Assembly: GCF_004210375.1 (NCBI RefSeq)
Contig: NC_134834.1
Coordinates: 13,873,857 to 13,937,856, forward strand
From: Tachypleus tridentatus
Taxonomy: Eukaryota; Arthropoda; Merostomata; Xiphosura; Limulidae
Direction: 5' to 3'
Length of the DNA stretch: 64,000 nucleotides
In this document: piece after piece, positions 1 to 10,156 of the stretch
Position numbering within the stretch: the stretch's first letter is position 1
Layout: every line of letters starts with the position of its first letter
The notes under the pieces: generated by a model
Database searches by the model: none
What the model was told of the DNA's origin: nothing
What the model saw: only the letters and a program-made list of their open reading frames with translations
Program-made: the position numbers and the translations under genes

Positions 1-71
1 TGTTTTTCCGAAGTTAAGTATGAAAAACACTGCTGGCCGATGGCTCTAAATTAGAGATGGCGCCACCATAC

Positions 72-105
72 CTGAACTTCTTCACTGACAAATGCAGTGA
101 GGATC
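72..105 (-). CDS. Candidate short exon of the ionotropic receptor gene, before TM4
   Basis: A 34-base segment on the minus strand lies between a good acceptor (pyrimidine-rich run ending TTATAG) and a plausible donor (CAG followed by GTATGG). One frame reads SSLHLSVKKFR, which resembles the stretch just before TM4 in ionotropic glutamate receptors, where a leucine-rich 'L-x-L-x-x-F-x-G' segment precedes the last membrane helix. It is in the right place and orientation for the receptor gene to the right, but it is very short and the phase towards the neighbouring candidate exon is not established. It could be chance. Confidence 0.25.
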
Positions 106-243
106 CTATAAGAAGAGATACTTCTACAGTTTAGTCTGGTGAGCCAAATCAGTCGTTAATTGCAACGAAAGGCATCTCAACCACTTTCTATTCTGAAATA
201 TGTTTTCTGTAACATACCGAAACCAGCAGTATTAGACCTTGTG

Positions 244-667
244 AAAAGGGAGGTAGACGCCATCTATACCTAAATAGAGTTATCCTTAGTTATCCTTATG
301 TACGTATGTTCGTTTGTAATTGGAGAACCGCTAGACTAATTGTCATCATAAAAAGGGAGGTAGACGCCATCTATACCTAAATAGAGTTATCCTTAGTTAT
401 CTTTATGTACGTATGTTCGTTTGTAATTGGAGAACCGCTAGACTAATTGTCATCATAAAAAGGGAGGTAGACGCCATCTATACCTAAATAGAGTTATCCT
501 TAGTTATCCTTATGTACATATGTTCTTTGTAATTGGAGAACCGCTAGACTAATTGTCATCATAAAAAGGGAGGTAGACGCCATCTATACCTAAATAGAGT
601 TATCCTTAGTTATCCTTATGTACGTATGTTCGTTTGTAATTGGAGAACCGCTAGACTAATTGTCATT
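244..667. repeat. Four-copy tandem repeat, 107-bp unit
   Basis: Four nearly identical units start at about 248, 355, 462 and 568. The third lost one base. Each unit begins with GGGAGGTAGACGCCAT and ends with AGACTAATTGTCATC. It lies in the 3' part of the receptor locus, between the two candidate terminal exons. Confidence 0.95.
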
Positions 668-807
668 AAAAGTGGCACGAGCTCTTATTGCCACTTGGAG
701 AGTGACATGAAGATTGACATTCGGATCCTACTAAGTCTGTCTTTCCTCAACGTTTAAACTGATACATTAACAAGTATCCGATAAAATAACAGTTTCAGAT
801 CGGATAC

Positions 808-868
808 GCTCTAGTTGTTCTCTGGCCATTTTGTACCAGGAAAGAAGTGATTTTGAAGAAGATGGATT
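808..868 (-). CDS. Candidate exon of the ionotropic receptor gene, end of second ligand lobe
   Basis: Minus-strand segment after an AATAG acceptor. Joined to the preceding exon (1664-1917, which ends with two leftover bases), it reads T-IHLLQNH. This resembles the 'I-x-x-L-Q-x-x-G-x-x-x-K-W' segment that closes the second ligand-binding lobe of glutamate receptors. The same frame then runs into a stop, while the next frame reads LLSWYKMAREQLERIRSE, which looks more like the expected continuation. That would mean a one-base frameshift. A possible donor (GAGC then GTATCC) follows. The acceptor has a poor pyrimidine tract, so this is tentative. Confidence 0.3.
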
Positions 869-976
869 CTATTTTCATTAACATTTAACCTTTGTCCTTT
901 CTCACGCACTTCACTATTCATCTATTTACTTTTTATCAGTTTCTAAATTGTGAACACAAAGTACAGCTTTAGGTAG

Positions 977-1251
977 TTTGTTTGATTTTGGAATTTCGCG
1001 CAAAGCTACATGACGGCTATTTGAGCTAGACGTCCCTAATTTAGCAGTGTAAGACTAGAGAGAAGACAACCAGTCAGCAACCCTAATCGCCAACTCTTGG
1101 GCTAGTCTTTTACCAACGAAGAGTAGGATTGACCGTCACATTAAAACACTCCCACGGCTGAAATGGCGAGCATGTTTGATGTGTGGGGGACTCGAACCCG
1201 TGACCCTCAGATTACCAATCAAGCGCCCTAACTACCTGGCCATGCCAAGCC
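977..1251 (-). mobile_element. tRNA-derived SINE (family 1), full length
   Basis: The tRNA-like head is at the right end in reverse orientation: TGGCCAGGTAGTTAGGG-like A box and an inverted B box (GACTCGAACCC on the plus strand). The body carries the diagnostic family-1 segment with 'GCCAACTCTTGGGCTA', and the tail lies at the GTTTGTTTG run near 977. Family 1 recurs about ten times in this window. The anticodon position of the heads reads CGT, so a threonine-type tRNA origin is possible. Confidence 0.85.
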
Positions 1252-1509
1252 TAGCTTTGGGTAGTTATATTTATACAACCACTCTCAGTTTATGGACTTA
1301 CAACTTTAAAATCTGAGGTTTGATGCCTCGTGATGGACAGAGTTAAGATAGTTCAACAGTGGTTATAAAACATTCTCAAGAATTATATCAGCGATTCATG
1401 TTGACAGAACGATGTAACATAATATTGTTTTAGGATACGAATACAATTAGCCTGGTGAACATTTTCTTATTTTCGTTTTGAGTTAATTTCCCGAAATCTG
1501 AACAAAAAA

Positions 1510-1608
1510 GACATTGATCTGGTTTATCTGTGTTGTGTCCATTACGGGTATTAAACCCAGGTTTTTAGACTTATATACATTCAGACTCATCGCTGAGCCA
1601 CAGAGGAT
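1510..1608 (-). mobile_element. tRNA-derived SINE (family 3), diverged copy
   Basis: Reverse-oriented short SINE. Plus-strand text contains the inverted B box GGGTATTAAACCCAG and ends at GAGCCACAGAGG. It matches better copies at 6138-6262 and 34935-35048. Confidence 0.6.
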
Positions 1609-1663
1609 CGAAACGTAAGCCTAACTCAGAAGACAGAAGAATACAAAGTGCTTATTAACATAC

Positions 1664-1917
1664 GTGTTGTCAAAAGCACTTCTGAAGTAAAATCCTTTCT
1701 GCTGTGCTATTCCATAACCAGAAGTTTGGAAACTATCTTTAGCGAAATGGAACTTTTTGACGTTTTCTATGTCCGCGTCGACCGTCAGGTGGCCTCCAAT
1801 GTAAGCATAGTTTTCCTTGAGGCACTTGGCAAGTCCTTCTTTGTCGCTCCTTACGAAGTTGTTTGGGTCTGATTCCATGTTCTTTAGGATCACGCCAAAC
1901 GCTTCGGAACGAGGATT
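1664..1917 (-). CDS. Ionotropic receptor exon: second ligand-binding lobe (S2)
   Basis: A 254-base exon (84 codons plus two bases) between an acceptor CTCGATAG and donor GTATGT at 1663. It begins NPRSEAFGVILKNM, continues through EGLAKCLKENYAYIGG, and ends KDSFQTSGYGIAQQKG followed by FYFRSAFDN. The 'GYGIA-x-x-KG-x-x-x-R-x-x-F' motif is the hallmark of the S2 lobe of ionotropic glutamate receptors and insect-type IRs, which form ligand-gated cation channels in the plasma membrane. Phase 0 entry agrees with the exon at 2091-2314. The frame is open throughout. Reading straight past the donor gives a stop soon after, which supports the splice. The protein family is secure; whether this gene still makes protein is doubtful given the damage in exon 16814-16970. 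Confidence 0.88.
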
Positions 1918-2090
1918 CTATCGAGAGAAAAAAAATCCATATATTCAGTAGTAAACTGAACTTGAAATAATAACTTAACTCGTAAACAAAACCAAATCTA
2001 AGTGAAAACAAATCTAGTGTTAGCAGTGCTAAATATAATTTTCAGATAACAAATTGAATCTGTAAAATAAATCGAGTCACGTCTGGATAC

Positions 2091-2314
2091 CTTAAAAAGA
2101 TTGTGGTCAGAAGAATCCTTCATGGTCCCACAGGAATAGTGTCCTGCTTGGATGGCGTCAACCAGTTTTAAAACAGTATCTACAGGTTCTTGGGTTCCAG
2201 GGTTCGTCATGAATGACGTCAGGGTACCGCTATAAGCTGCAATTACTGTAACGACAAATACCCACCAGGTGGCCATCAGGAAACGACTTGGCTGCCGATT
2301 TGGATTGAAACTGT
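2091..2314 (-). CDS. Ionotropic receptor exon: TM3 and start of S2 lobe
   Basis: A 224-base exon (two bases completing a split codon, then 74 codons). The acceptor is CTCCACTAG and the donor AAG|GTATCC. Read on the minus strand it has SFNPNRQPSRFLMATWWVFV, then a membrane helix leading into VIAAYSGTLTSFMTNP, then EPVDTVLKLVDAIQAG and DSSDHNLFK. The position of AYSGTLTSF corresponds to the SYTANLAAF gate motif at the end of TM3 in glutamate receptors. Only S, T, L and F-type positions are kept, as is usual in IRs. The two leading bases complete the codon left by the pore-loop exon (8219-8396), and the end is phase 0, matching exon 1664-1917. No damage is seen in this exon. Confidence 0.92.
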
Positions 2315-2962
2315 CTAGTGGAGAAGAAAGGGTAAACATTGGGCACAACCTTCAGAAAATGGTTTATTTATCATACAAGAGTATCAAATTAATTATCTAA
2401 ATCTTCCTTAAACCACATTGGACTTTTATTTTATCGGACCAATAAATCTCGACCCCGAATGGCTCTGCGTTTCACGAGCGCTACAGTTAATTAATTTTTT
2501 TGTAATCAAACTGTTTATTATTCTCACACAACAGCATAAAATGAAGTGCTTTTCACGTGACATTTTCGTAAAAGTGTCAAGAAAAGTCCTTCCAACTATT
2601 TACTCTCGATATGTCTTGAATGTGTCTGCCAGTGTGCAACATCATTCACACCCTAAATCAACTCACGCACAGGAGTTTTCCAAATTTAACAAGGTTTTCT
2701 GAGCATCGACCCATGTATGAACTTGGTGGATCATCACCCTCGGGCTCGAGGAATCGCCACGACGACGTCGATATGTCTCGATCAGCAAATACTTTCTTAT
2801 AACGTTTTCAAACCATGATTAATGTGCACACACATCAATCGGTAAAAACAACTTTGGTATTCTTTTTAAAGTTATTGTGTTTTTTCATCCATAAGTTTAC
2901 AAAATGTTGCTATCTACTATGGTAGAATTTCGTAATGATGGTTATTTTTGAGGTAGTATAGA
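2315..2962. other. Intron sequence, no gene seen
   Basis: Start of the 5.9-kb intron between the TM3 exon and the pore exon. The short plus-strand open frames here have no recognisable protein character and no partner exons. Confidence 0.6.
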
Positions 2963-4493
2963 AAAAAGGCTTTAACACCAATATCAGACAGTTCAAAACA
3001 AGCTATTATAAAGGCTTTAACACCAGTATCAGTCAGTTGAAAACAAGCTATTAGAAAGGCTTTAACACCAGTATCAGTCAGTTGAAAACAAGCTATTAGA
3101 AAGGCTTTAACACCAATATCAGTCAGTTCAAAACAAGCTATTAGAAAGGCTTTAACACCAATATCAGTCACTTTAAAACAAGCTATTAGAAAGGCTTTAA
3201 CACCAATATCAGTCACTTTAAAACAAGCTATTAGAAAGGCTTTAACACCAATATCAGTCACTTTAAAACAAGCTATTAGAAAGGCTTTAACACCAATATC
3301 AGTCACTTTAAAACAAGCTATTAGAAAGGCTTTAACACCAATATCAGTCACTTTAAAACAAGCTATTAGAAAGGCTTTAACACCAATATCAGTCACTTTA
3401 AAACAAGCTATTAGAAAGGCTTTAACACCAATATCAGTCACTTTAAAACAAGCTATTAGAAAGGCTTTAACACCAATATCAGTCACTTTAAAACAAGCTA
3501 TTAGAAAGGCTTTAACACCAATATCAGTCACTTTAAAACAAGCTATTAGAAAGGCTTTAACACCAATATCAGTCACTTTAAAACAAGCTATTAGAAAGGC
3601 TTTAACACCAATATCAGTCACTTTAAAACAAGCTATTAGAAAGGCTTTAATACCAATATCAGTCACTTTAAAACAAGCTATTAGAAAGGCTTTAACACCA
3701 ATATCAGTCACTTTAAAACAAGCTATTAGAAAGGCTTTAACACCAATATCAGTCACTTTAAAACAAGCTATTAGAAAGGCTTTAACACCAATATCAGTCA
3801 CTTTAAAACAAGCTATTAGAAAGGCTTTAACACCAATATCAGTCACTTTAAAACAAGCTATTAGAAAGGCTTTAACACCAATATCAGTCACTTTAAAACA
3901 AGCTATTAGAAAGGCTTTAACACCAATATCAGTCACTTTAAAACAAGCTATTAGAAAGGCTTTAACACCAGTATCAGTCACTTTAAAACAAGCTATTAGA
4001 AAGGCTTTAACACCAATATCAGTCAGTTCAAAACAAGCTATTAGAAAGGATTTAACACCAATATCAGTCACTTTAAAACAAGCTATTAGAAAGGCTTTAA
4101 CACCAGTATCAGTCACTTTAAAACAAGCTATTAGAAAGGCTTTAACACCAATATCAGTCGCTTTAAAACAAGCTATTAGAAAGGCTTTAACACCAATATC
4201 AGTCAGTTAAAAACAAGCTATTAGAAAGGATTTAACACCAATATCAGTCACTTTAAAACAAGCTATTAGAAAGGCTTTAACACCAGTATCAGTCACTTTA
4301 AAACAAGCTATTAGAAAGGCTTTAACACCAATATCAGTCAGTTAAAAGCAATATATTAGAAAGGCTTTAACACTAGGACCAGTCAGTTGAAAACAAGTTA
4401 TTGGAAAGGCTTTTACACCAGTATCAGTCAGTTGAAAACAATACATTAGAAAGGCTTTAACATCAGTATAAGTCAGTTGAAAACAAGCTATTG
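2963..4493. repeat. Minisatellite, 45-bp unit, about 34 copies
   Basis: Core unit begins AAAGGCTTTAACACCAATAT and ends AACAAGCTATTAG. The centre (about 3130-3980) is almost perfectly homogeneous and the two ends are more diverged, with A/G at 'CAATATC/CAGTATC' and GTTCA/GTTGA/CTTTA variants. Because 45 is divisible by three, the minus strand stays open for 399 codons as a 15-residue repeat (VTDIGVKAFLIACFK). The array sits wholly inside a receptor intron and has no initiation or splice context, so I treat the frame as an artefact of the period. Confidence 0.97.
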
Positions 4494-4754
4494 ATAAAAT
4501 GTAGACACGAGATAGCCAAACGCAAACAACACGCAAACGAACTTGGCAGGGGTTTAATTTATAGAGAGAGAAGTTTCGAGAATTCCCTCCCCAACTGGGG
4601 TGATCAGGAACGTTGTGGTTTCTCTCACGTGAGATGTTATTTGACTGTACTTGAAACTTTGTCTGTATTTAATTTTTAATTGTTTAAAGTATGAAGTGCG
4701 ATGGGACATTATAAAATTGTCGGGTGAGAAAGAGTGATACAAAGGCGGCACCGA

Positions 4755-4922
4755 AGTAGTGAGCCAGGCCAGACTCAGACAAGCGAACGTCTCTTTCAGA
4801 CGTTAGGCTTAGTAGTGAGCCAGGCCAGACTCAGACAAGCGGATGTCTCTTTGAGACGTTAGGCTTAGTAGTGAGCCAGGCCAGACTCAGACAAGCGGAT
4901 GTCTCTTTGAGACGTTAGGCTT
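4755..4922. repeat. Three-copy tandem repeat, 56-bp unit
   Basis: Units begin AGTAGTGAGCCAGGCCAGAC at 4755, 4811 and 4867 and end GAGACGTTAGGCTT. Copies two and three are identical and copy one differs at a few bases. Confidence 0.95.
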
Positions 4923-5230
4923 AGGAAAGTTGTAATTTGCAGTTTAGTAACATCTTTTCAGATAAAGCGTTTCACTTAGGCTTAGCATCAAGTTATAACA
5001 GAAGAATTTAAAAGTGATACTGAGAATATGCTGGTATGATTTATTTAATTATCTGCCAACGTTCTAGGCGTTTCAATCCATCACATATATAAAAAATAGC
5101 TTTCAATCAATCCTGACAGATATTAAACTAAAATTTGTTTGTTTCAAACTTTCGTCCAAACCTACACGAGAACTACGTGTCAATAATCGTCCCTAATTCG
5201 TAACTGATAAAATAGAGGAAGAGTAGTTTA
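4923..5230. other. Intron sequence, no gene seen
   Basis: AT-rich spacer of about 300 bases between two tandem arrays. No open frame of note and no SINE similarity recognised. Confidence 0.6.
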
Positions 5231-5955
5231 CCAGTAGTCTCTTGTGTGGCTGAATAGTTAGTCTCTTGTGTGGCTGAATAGTTAGTCTCTTGTGTGGCTG
5301 AATAGTCAGTATCTTGTCTGGCTGAATAGTTAGTCTCTTGTGTGGCTGAATAGTTAGTCTCTTGTCAGGCTGAATAGTTAGTCTTTCGTCAGGCTGAATA
5401 GTTAGTCTCTTGTGTGGCTGAATAGTTAGTCTCTTGTCAGGCTGAATAGTTAGTCTCTTGTGTGGCTGAATAGTTAGTCTCTTGTGTGGCTGAATAGTTA
5501 GTCTCTTGTCAGGCTGAATAGTTAGTCTCTTGTGTGGCTGAATAGTTAGTCTCTTGTGTGGCTGAATAGTTAGTCTCTTGTGTGGCTGAATAGTCAGTAT
5601 CTTGTCTGGCTGAATAGTTAGTCTCTTGTGTGGCTGAATAGTTAGTCTCTTGTCAGGCTGAATAGTTAGTCTCTTGTGTGGCTGAATAGTTAGTCTCTTG
5701 TGTGGCTGAATAGTTAGTCTCTTGTGTGGCTGAATAGTCAGTATTTTGTCTGGCTGAATAGTTAGTCTCTTGTGTGGCTGAATAGTTAGTCTCTTGTCAG
5801 GCTGAATAGTTAGTCTCTTGTGTGGCTGAATAGTTAGTCTCTTGTCAGGCTGAATAGTTAGTCTTTCGTCAGGCTGAATAGTTAGTCTCTTGTGTGGCTG
5901 AATAGTTAGTCTCTTGTCAGGCTGAATAGTTAGTCTCATGAGTGGCTGAATAGTG
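5231..5955. repeat. Minisatellite, 21-bp unit, about 34 copies
   Basis: Unit TAGTCTCTTGTGTGGCTGAA plus T, with variants CTTGTCAGGCTG and CAGTATCTTGTCTGG arranged in recurring blocks (for example the CAGTATCTTGTCTGG variant recurs at about 5307, 5594 and 5750), a sign of block duplication within the array. The minus strand is open for 248 codons as a 7-residue repeat (RLTIQPH/DK), a consequence of the period being divisible by three. Intronic. Confidence 0.96.
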
Positions 5956-6110
5956 GAATTTTATCTTCACTCTTATAACTCATCCGCGATTCGAAAGTGC
6001 AGAGAGTATTTCCTCTTTTGACACCAGGACGTAAACCATGAATCATCAGATTTATATTTAGGCACGCGCTAACCACTAGCCCACACTAGACCCGCTTTTG
6101 AAATATTCTT
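5956..6110 (-). mobile_element. Fragment of a further tRNA-related SINE
   Basis: Body text CACTCTTATAACTCATCCGC and AAAGTGCAGAGAG resembles other fragments near 10590, 15480, 27970 and 28660. It ends in a reverse tRNA-like head (GCGCTAACCACTAGCCCACAC). Diverged; limits approximate. Confidence 0.5.
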
Positions 6111-6137
6111 TCTTAAACAGTTCCTAATCTTTTGACG

Positions 6138-6262
6138 TACTTTGTTTGTAGTTAAGCACAAAGTTACACAATGGGCTATCTGCGCTCTGCCCGCCACGGT
6201 TATCGAAACCCCCGGTTTCTTGTGTTAAAGTTTGCAGACATATCGCTATGCCACAGAGGAAG
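6138..6262 (-). mobile_element. tRNA-derived SINE (family 3)
   Basis: Reverse copy. The tail side shows TTAAGCACAAAGTTACACAA and the inverted B box is GTTATCGAAACCC. It ends at ATGCCACAGAGG. Confidence 0.75.
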
Positions 6263-6270
6263 GAAGGGGG

Positions 6271-6545
6271 GTTGTTTTGTTTTTGAATTTCGTGCATAGC
6301 TACTCGAGGGCTATCTGCGCTAACCGTCCCTAATGTTTCAGTGTAAGACCAGAGGAAAGGCAGCTAGTCATCACCACCCGCCGCCAACTCTTGGGCTACT
6401 CTTTTACCAACGAATAGTGGAATTGACCGTAACATGATAACGCCCCCACGGCTGAAAGGGCGAGCATGTTTGGTGTGACGGGGATTCGAGCCCACGACCC
6501 TCAGATTGTGAGTCGAATGCCTTAACCACTTGGCCATGCCGGACC
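6271..6545 (-). mobile_element. tRNA-derived SINE (family 1), full length
   Basis: Well-kept reverse copy: TTTTTGAATTTCGTGC at the tail side, full body, inverted B box GGGATTCGAGCCC and A-box side CTTGGCCATGCCGGACC. Confidence 0.9.
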
Positions 6546-7250
6546 AGGAAAAGGGAGGGAAGCTTTGACATACTGAAAGAAGGTGTAAGTTAAGATGTAA
6601 GTTAACTTAATCTGAAATTAATTTAATCTTTACCAGTTGATGACGTCGTGTTATCTTTTCCTCTGGTTTTTTGTGCGTTCATTCACGTGAAACAAAAACA
6701 AATGTTATTATCAAAGGAACCATAAGCTAGCGGACTTATAATACCACAGTCTGAGAATCGACGCAAACCAGGACAAATAGCTCATTGTGTAGATCTGTGT
6801 CGTGCCGCGAAACAAACCAACAAAGTCAATTTCAATGAAACTGTGTGCAAATCCACGTGTAATTATTGCTAACTAAGCGACTTCATCAATCGATAGAATG
6901 AGGACCTTAAAGCAAAACAGATAATCAAAATACCACAATTATTCACTCAAACCTTTCGAAAGTTAAAAAAGTAAATACGTGAAAATGGTGCAAAGCCATT
7001 ACGGCTCATGTCGTTATGTTTATCAATATAAACTACAAACATTTTAAAACAATTATTTTTCTCAATGCATTTAAATATTTCTAACACAAATCGTTATTTG
7101 TAACTTTCAGAAATTGTATTTAGAATGAATAATTTATTTCATCTCCTCACCTTATGCAACGATAAAAGTATTTATATGGTAGATTTGTTATGGCCTCGAA
7201 GCTACAACGATCGACTCTCAAACTTCGAATTCGAATCAAACAAACTCTTT
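6546..7250. other. Intron sequence, no gene seen
   Basis: About 700 bases of AT-rich DNA without repeats or open frames that I recognise. Confidence 0.6.
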
Positions 7251-7254
7251 CTTT

Positions 7255-7390
7255 CTTTTCGGCCGTGAGGGCGTTATAGTGTAACAGTCAATTCAAGGAT
7301 TGGAAGTGGGTGGTATTTACTAAGCAACAGTCTTCTCTATCACTTTTAAATTAAGGACAGCTAACCCTAAATTAATTCTGAGCTCAGTAG
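7255..7390 (+). mobile_element. Family-1 SINE fragment, head missing
   Basis: Retains GCCGTGAGGGCGTTATAGTG and GTGGGTGGTATTTACTAAGC followed by a diverged tail. The tRNA-like head is absent. Confidence 0.55.
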
Positions 7391-7654
7391 AAACAAACAC
7401 ATCAACGGTGTTGACCTTACTGTCCAAGGTATTTTTAGACCTTCTCTCGGTTGGTGCCGCTAGAGAATTTTATCAGGTTGGTGTACTAATCACGAGTCTT
7501 TTCTCTCTTAGTTTCTTGTACCTGTCAGTGTTTTCGGTCATTTTGAGTTCTGTCTGTTTGTCTAGTCTTTTTTCCTTTCAAATCAAAGTTTAGATATACT
7601 CTGTAATACGTCTTCTGGTTAAAAGTTTACTATTGTTAACAGCGAACATCACAT

Positions 7655-7864
7655 ACTTTGTTTGGTTTGTCTTGAATTTTGCGCAAAGGTACATGAGGGT
7701 TATCTGCGCTAGCCGTCCCTAATTTTAGCAGTGTAAGACTAGAAGGAAGGCAGCTAGTCATTACCATCCACCGCCAATTCTTGGGTTATATTTTTAAGAA
7801 AGAATAGTGGGATTGAACGTCACATTATAATGCTTCTACGGCTGAAAGGGCGAACATGTTTGGT
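7655..7864 (-). mobile_element. Family-1 SINE, left arm of a head-to-head inverted pair
   Basis: Reverse copy starting at the GTTTGGTTTG tail and running through the body to GCGAACATGTTTGGTG, where it is cut off before the tRNA-like head. It abuts the opposite-strand copy at 7865. Confidence 0.85.
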
Positions 7865-8097
7865 GAAAGTCGTGGGTTCGAATCCCCTTCACACCAAACA
7901 TGCTCATCTTTTCAGTCGTGTGGGCGATATAATGTGACGGTCAATCGCACTATTCGTTGGTAAAAGAGTAGCCCAAGAGTTGGCGATGGGTGGTGATGAC
8001 TAGCTGCTTTGCTTCAAGCCTTACACTGCTAAAATTAGGGACGGCTAGCGCAGATAGCTCTCATGTAGCTTTACACGAAATTCTAAACAAAACAAAC
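7865..8097 (+). mobile_element. Family-1 SINE, right arm of a head-to-head inverted pair
   Basis: Forward copy beginning inside its head with the B box GGGTTCGAATCCCC. The body follows, and the tail TCTAAACAAAACAAACC ends near 8097. It and the left arm form an imperfect palindrome of about 440 bases. Confidence 0.87.
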
Positions 8098-8218
8098 CTT
8101 GCCAGCCAAACGTGACGTACAAAAAAGTATGTTCTGGCAAAGTAAAATAATTCACATAAATTCCATACATACACACACAAACACAAAGTTTAATTTTGCT
8201 AGGCCTAGATGAGCATAC

Positions 8219-8396
8219 CTTGAGTGACAATGGCTGAGAGGAGTAACATCACAGCTTCTACGTATCCAAGCTTATCGTTCGGTTCTTTATCTTTGTTTCC
8301 ATCTTCTTGGAGAGAAGGACATCGGTGAATACACTTTTGTATCACGATAAGGTTGAAAGATTGGACAAGAACTGCCAAACCTATTGCCAACCAAAC
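8219..8396 (-). CDS. Ionotropic receptor exon: TM1 and pore loop
   Basis: A 178-base exon between acceptor TTTTCCTAG and donor CAAG|GTATGC. It opens with the TM1 helix (VWLAIGLAVLVQSFNLIVIQ), has a short linker with KCIHRCPSLQEDG and KEPNDKLGYVE, and closes with the re-entrant pore segment AVMLLLSAIVTQG. The latter aligns with the 'FGALLQQG' pore region of glutamate receptor channels. V at the start joins directly to PFQWN at the end of exon 16814-16970, giving the usual 'PF-x-x-x-VW' entry to TM1. Entry is phase 0 and exit phase 1, which the TM3 exon completes. The frame is intact. The pore lacks the Q/R site glutamine-glutamine pair, as expected for a divergent IR. Confidence 0.92.
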
Positions 8397-8419
8397 CTAG
8401 GAAAACAACAGTAACCTGT

Positions 8420-8894
8420 TAAGTAATGGTTTAACTCCTTAACCCAAATGGAAGAGTCCACTCTTGGGATATGAGAGTTACCAGGCTCGAACCCAGGACA
8501 TGTTAAGGTTGGATATAATTCCAGAATAATTTGTCACCCAAGAAGAGACGAGGAATGCGGTAGCTAGGTTGTTAGAGTTGTTCAAAATGTATAACTGGAC
8601 ACGGGTGTAATGTTAATATGCGAACTCAAATGGTAAAATGTCAGCTTCGGGTGTGAGAAGTTACCATTTCGACCCACGGATATGCTAAACGTGGATTACT
8701 ACAAATCTATTAGATATTTCATTTAACACAAATCATTCGACATTTAATTAGGAAAATGACAGAGAAAATGTGCAATGTGCTTGTACACCTTTTCAACTAA
8801 ATAGTGATAACAAACTCTGTGTTCAACAGATGTAATAATATCAAGTTATTCTACTCTACTTGAACAAGGAAGCACAAATGAACTGATTTATTTA
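8420..8894. other. Intron sequence with weak tRNA-like fragments
   Basis: Around 8485-8505 the text GGCTCGAACCCAGG looks like an inverted B box, and a related diverged segment follows near 8630-8690. The rest is featureless AT-rich intron. Confidence 0.35.
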
Positions 8895-9015
8895 TGGTGG
8901 TTCCCCGTAGGACAGTGATCACATTTACAACGCTAAAATAAGTTGTTCGATTCCCATCGGTGGACACAGGAAATAGCCTGATGTGGCTTTACTATATGAA
9001 AAACACACATACACA
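8895..9015 (+). mobile_element. tRNA-derived SINE (family 2)
   Basis: Head GTAGGACAGTGATCACATTT with a B box GTTCGATTCCC, then the family tail GATGTGGCTTTACTATATGA and ACACACAT. Same family as 20219, 24628 and 27645. Confidence 0.75.
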
Positions 9016-9359
9016 CATTATTTATGGTGGAACGTATAAACGTTTCCACAGAACATTGGTATGTCTTCTTCAGATTTGAAGTTGCGATCCCGAAGATGCA
9101 ATGTTCGAGTCATGATATATTACTGAACACGAACTAGTCAGAAATCCTAAATTTGGGATGACCAAATAAATTACAAAATATTAGTCAAACATATTACAAA
9201 ATAATATAGAGCAATTTAATATTGGTATAGGAAATAACTTGAAAACAACGTCACCGAGAAATGACATACTTATGCAATTAATAATCTAACCGTTATTTTC
9301 TCTAATGAAAAAATAGGCCTACTCCCTGGCTTATGGGTATTATCTAGGGCTTAACCAGT
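9016..9359. other. Intron sequence, no gene seen
   Basis: AT-rich spacer between two SINE copies, nothing recognised. Confidence 0.6.
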
Positions 9360-9636
9360 TCGGCATGGTAAGGTGGTTAAGGCACTCGACTCGTAATCCG
9401 AGGGTCGCGGGTTCGAATTCCCGTCACACCAAACATGCTTTCAGCCGTGGGAGTGTTATAATGTGACGATCAATTCCACTGTTCGTTGGTAAAAGTGTAA
9501 CCCAAGAGTTGGCGGTGGGTGGTGATGACTAGCTGCCTTCCCTCTAGCCTTATACTGCTTAATTAGGGACGGCTGGCGCAGATAGCCCTCGAGCAGCTTT
9601 GCACGAAATTCAAACCAAACCAAACCGAAAGCTTAA
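9360..9636 (+). mobile_element. tRNA-derived SINE (family 1), full length
   Basis: One of the clearest copies. The tRNA-like head has A box TGGTAAGGTGGTTAAGG and B box GGGTTCGAATTCC, with CGT at the anticodon place. Then body, then the ACCAAACCAAACC tail. Confidence 0.92.
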
Positions 9637-9879
9637 GATACTAAAACCCGAGAGTCGAATATTCGTGGTTAACGCAGCTCACATAACCTGTTATGTGACT
9701 TTGTACTTTAATCAAGCAAACGTTTAAAATATTTTAAACAAACCGTTTTAGCGAAACTTGTTAATATAATACTTCGCAAGCTAAAAAATCTTCCGTAAAG
9801 GTAATATTTAAAAAATCATTTCATCTTTCTTGCAAGATTAAATCAACAGATGGCGTTCGTAGAATTAACGAAAAAACAA
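9637..9879. other. Intron sequence, no gene seen
   Basis: AT-rich spacer between two oppositely oriented family-1 SINEs. Confidence 0.55.
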
Positions 9880-10156
9880 TTGTTTGTTTGTTTTTGAATT
9901 TCGCGCAAAGCTGCACGAGGGCTATCTGCCCTAGCCGTCCCTAATTTAATGGTGTAAGACTAGAGGGAAGGCAGCTAGTCATCATCACCCACCGTCAAGT
10001 CTTGGGCCACTATTTTACCAACAAATAGTAAGATTGACTGTAACATTGTAACGTCACACGGCTTAAAGGGCAAATATATTTGGTGCAACGGGGATTTGAA
10101 GCCGCGATCCTCAGATTAGGAGTCGGACGCCTTAACCCACCTGGCCATGCCGGGCC
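9880..10156 (-). mobile_element. tRNA-derived SINE (family 1), full length
   Basis: Reverse copy with TGTTTGTTTGTTTTTGAATT at the tail end and CACCTGGCCATGCCGGGCC at the head end. It lies only about 240 bases from a forward copy (9360-9636), so the two form a tail-to-tail inverted pair. Confidence 0.92.

Noticed and set aside
977..1251. tRNA genes at this and the other SINE heads
   Set aside because: A and B boxes are present but the cloverleaf is not kept and each is joined to the same SINE body.
5231..5955. 248-codon minus-strand frame of 7-residue RLTIQPHK repeats
   Set aside because: The 21-bp period keeps any stop-free unit open; the array is intronic and shows no start, splice or selection signal.
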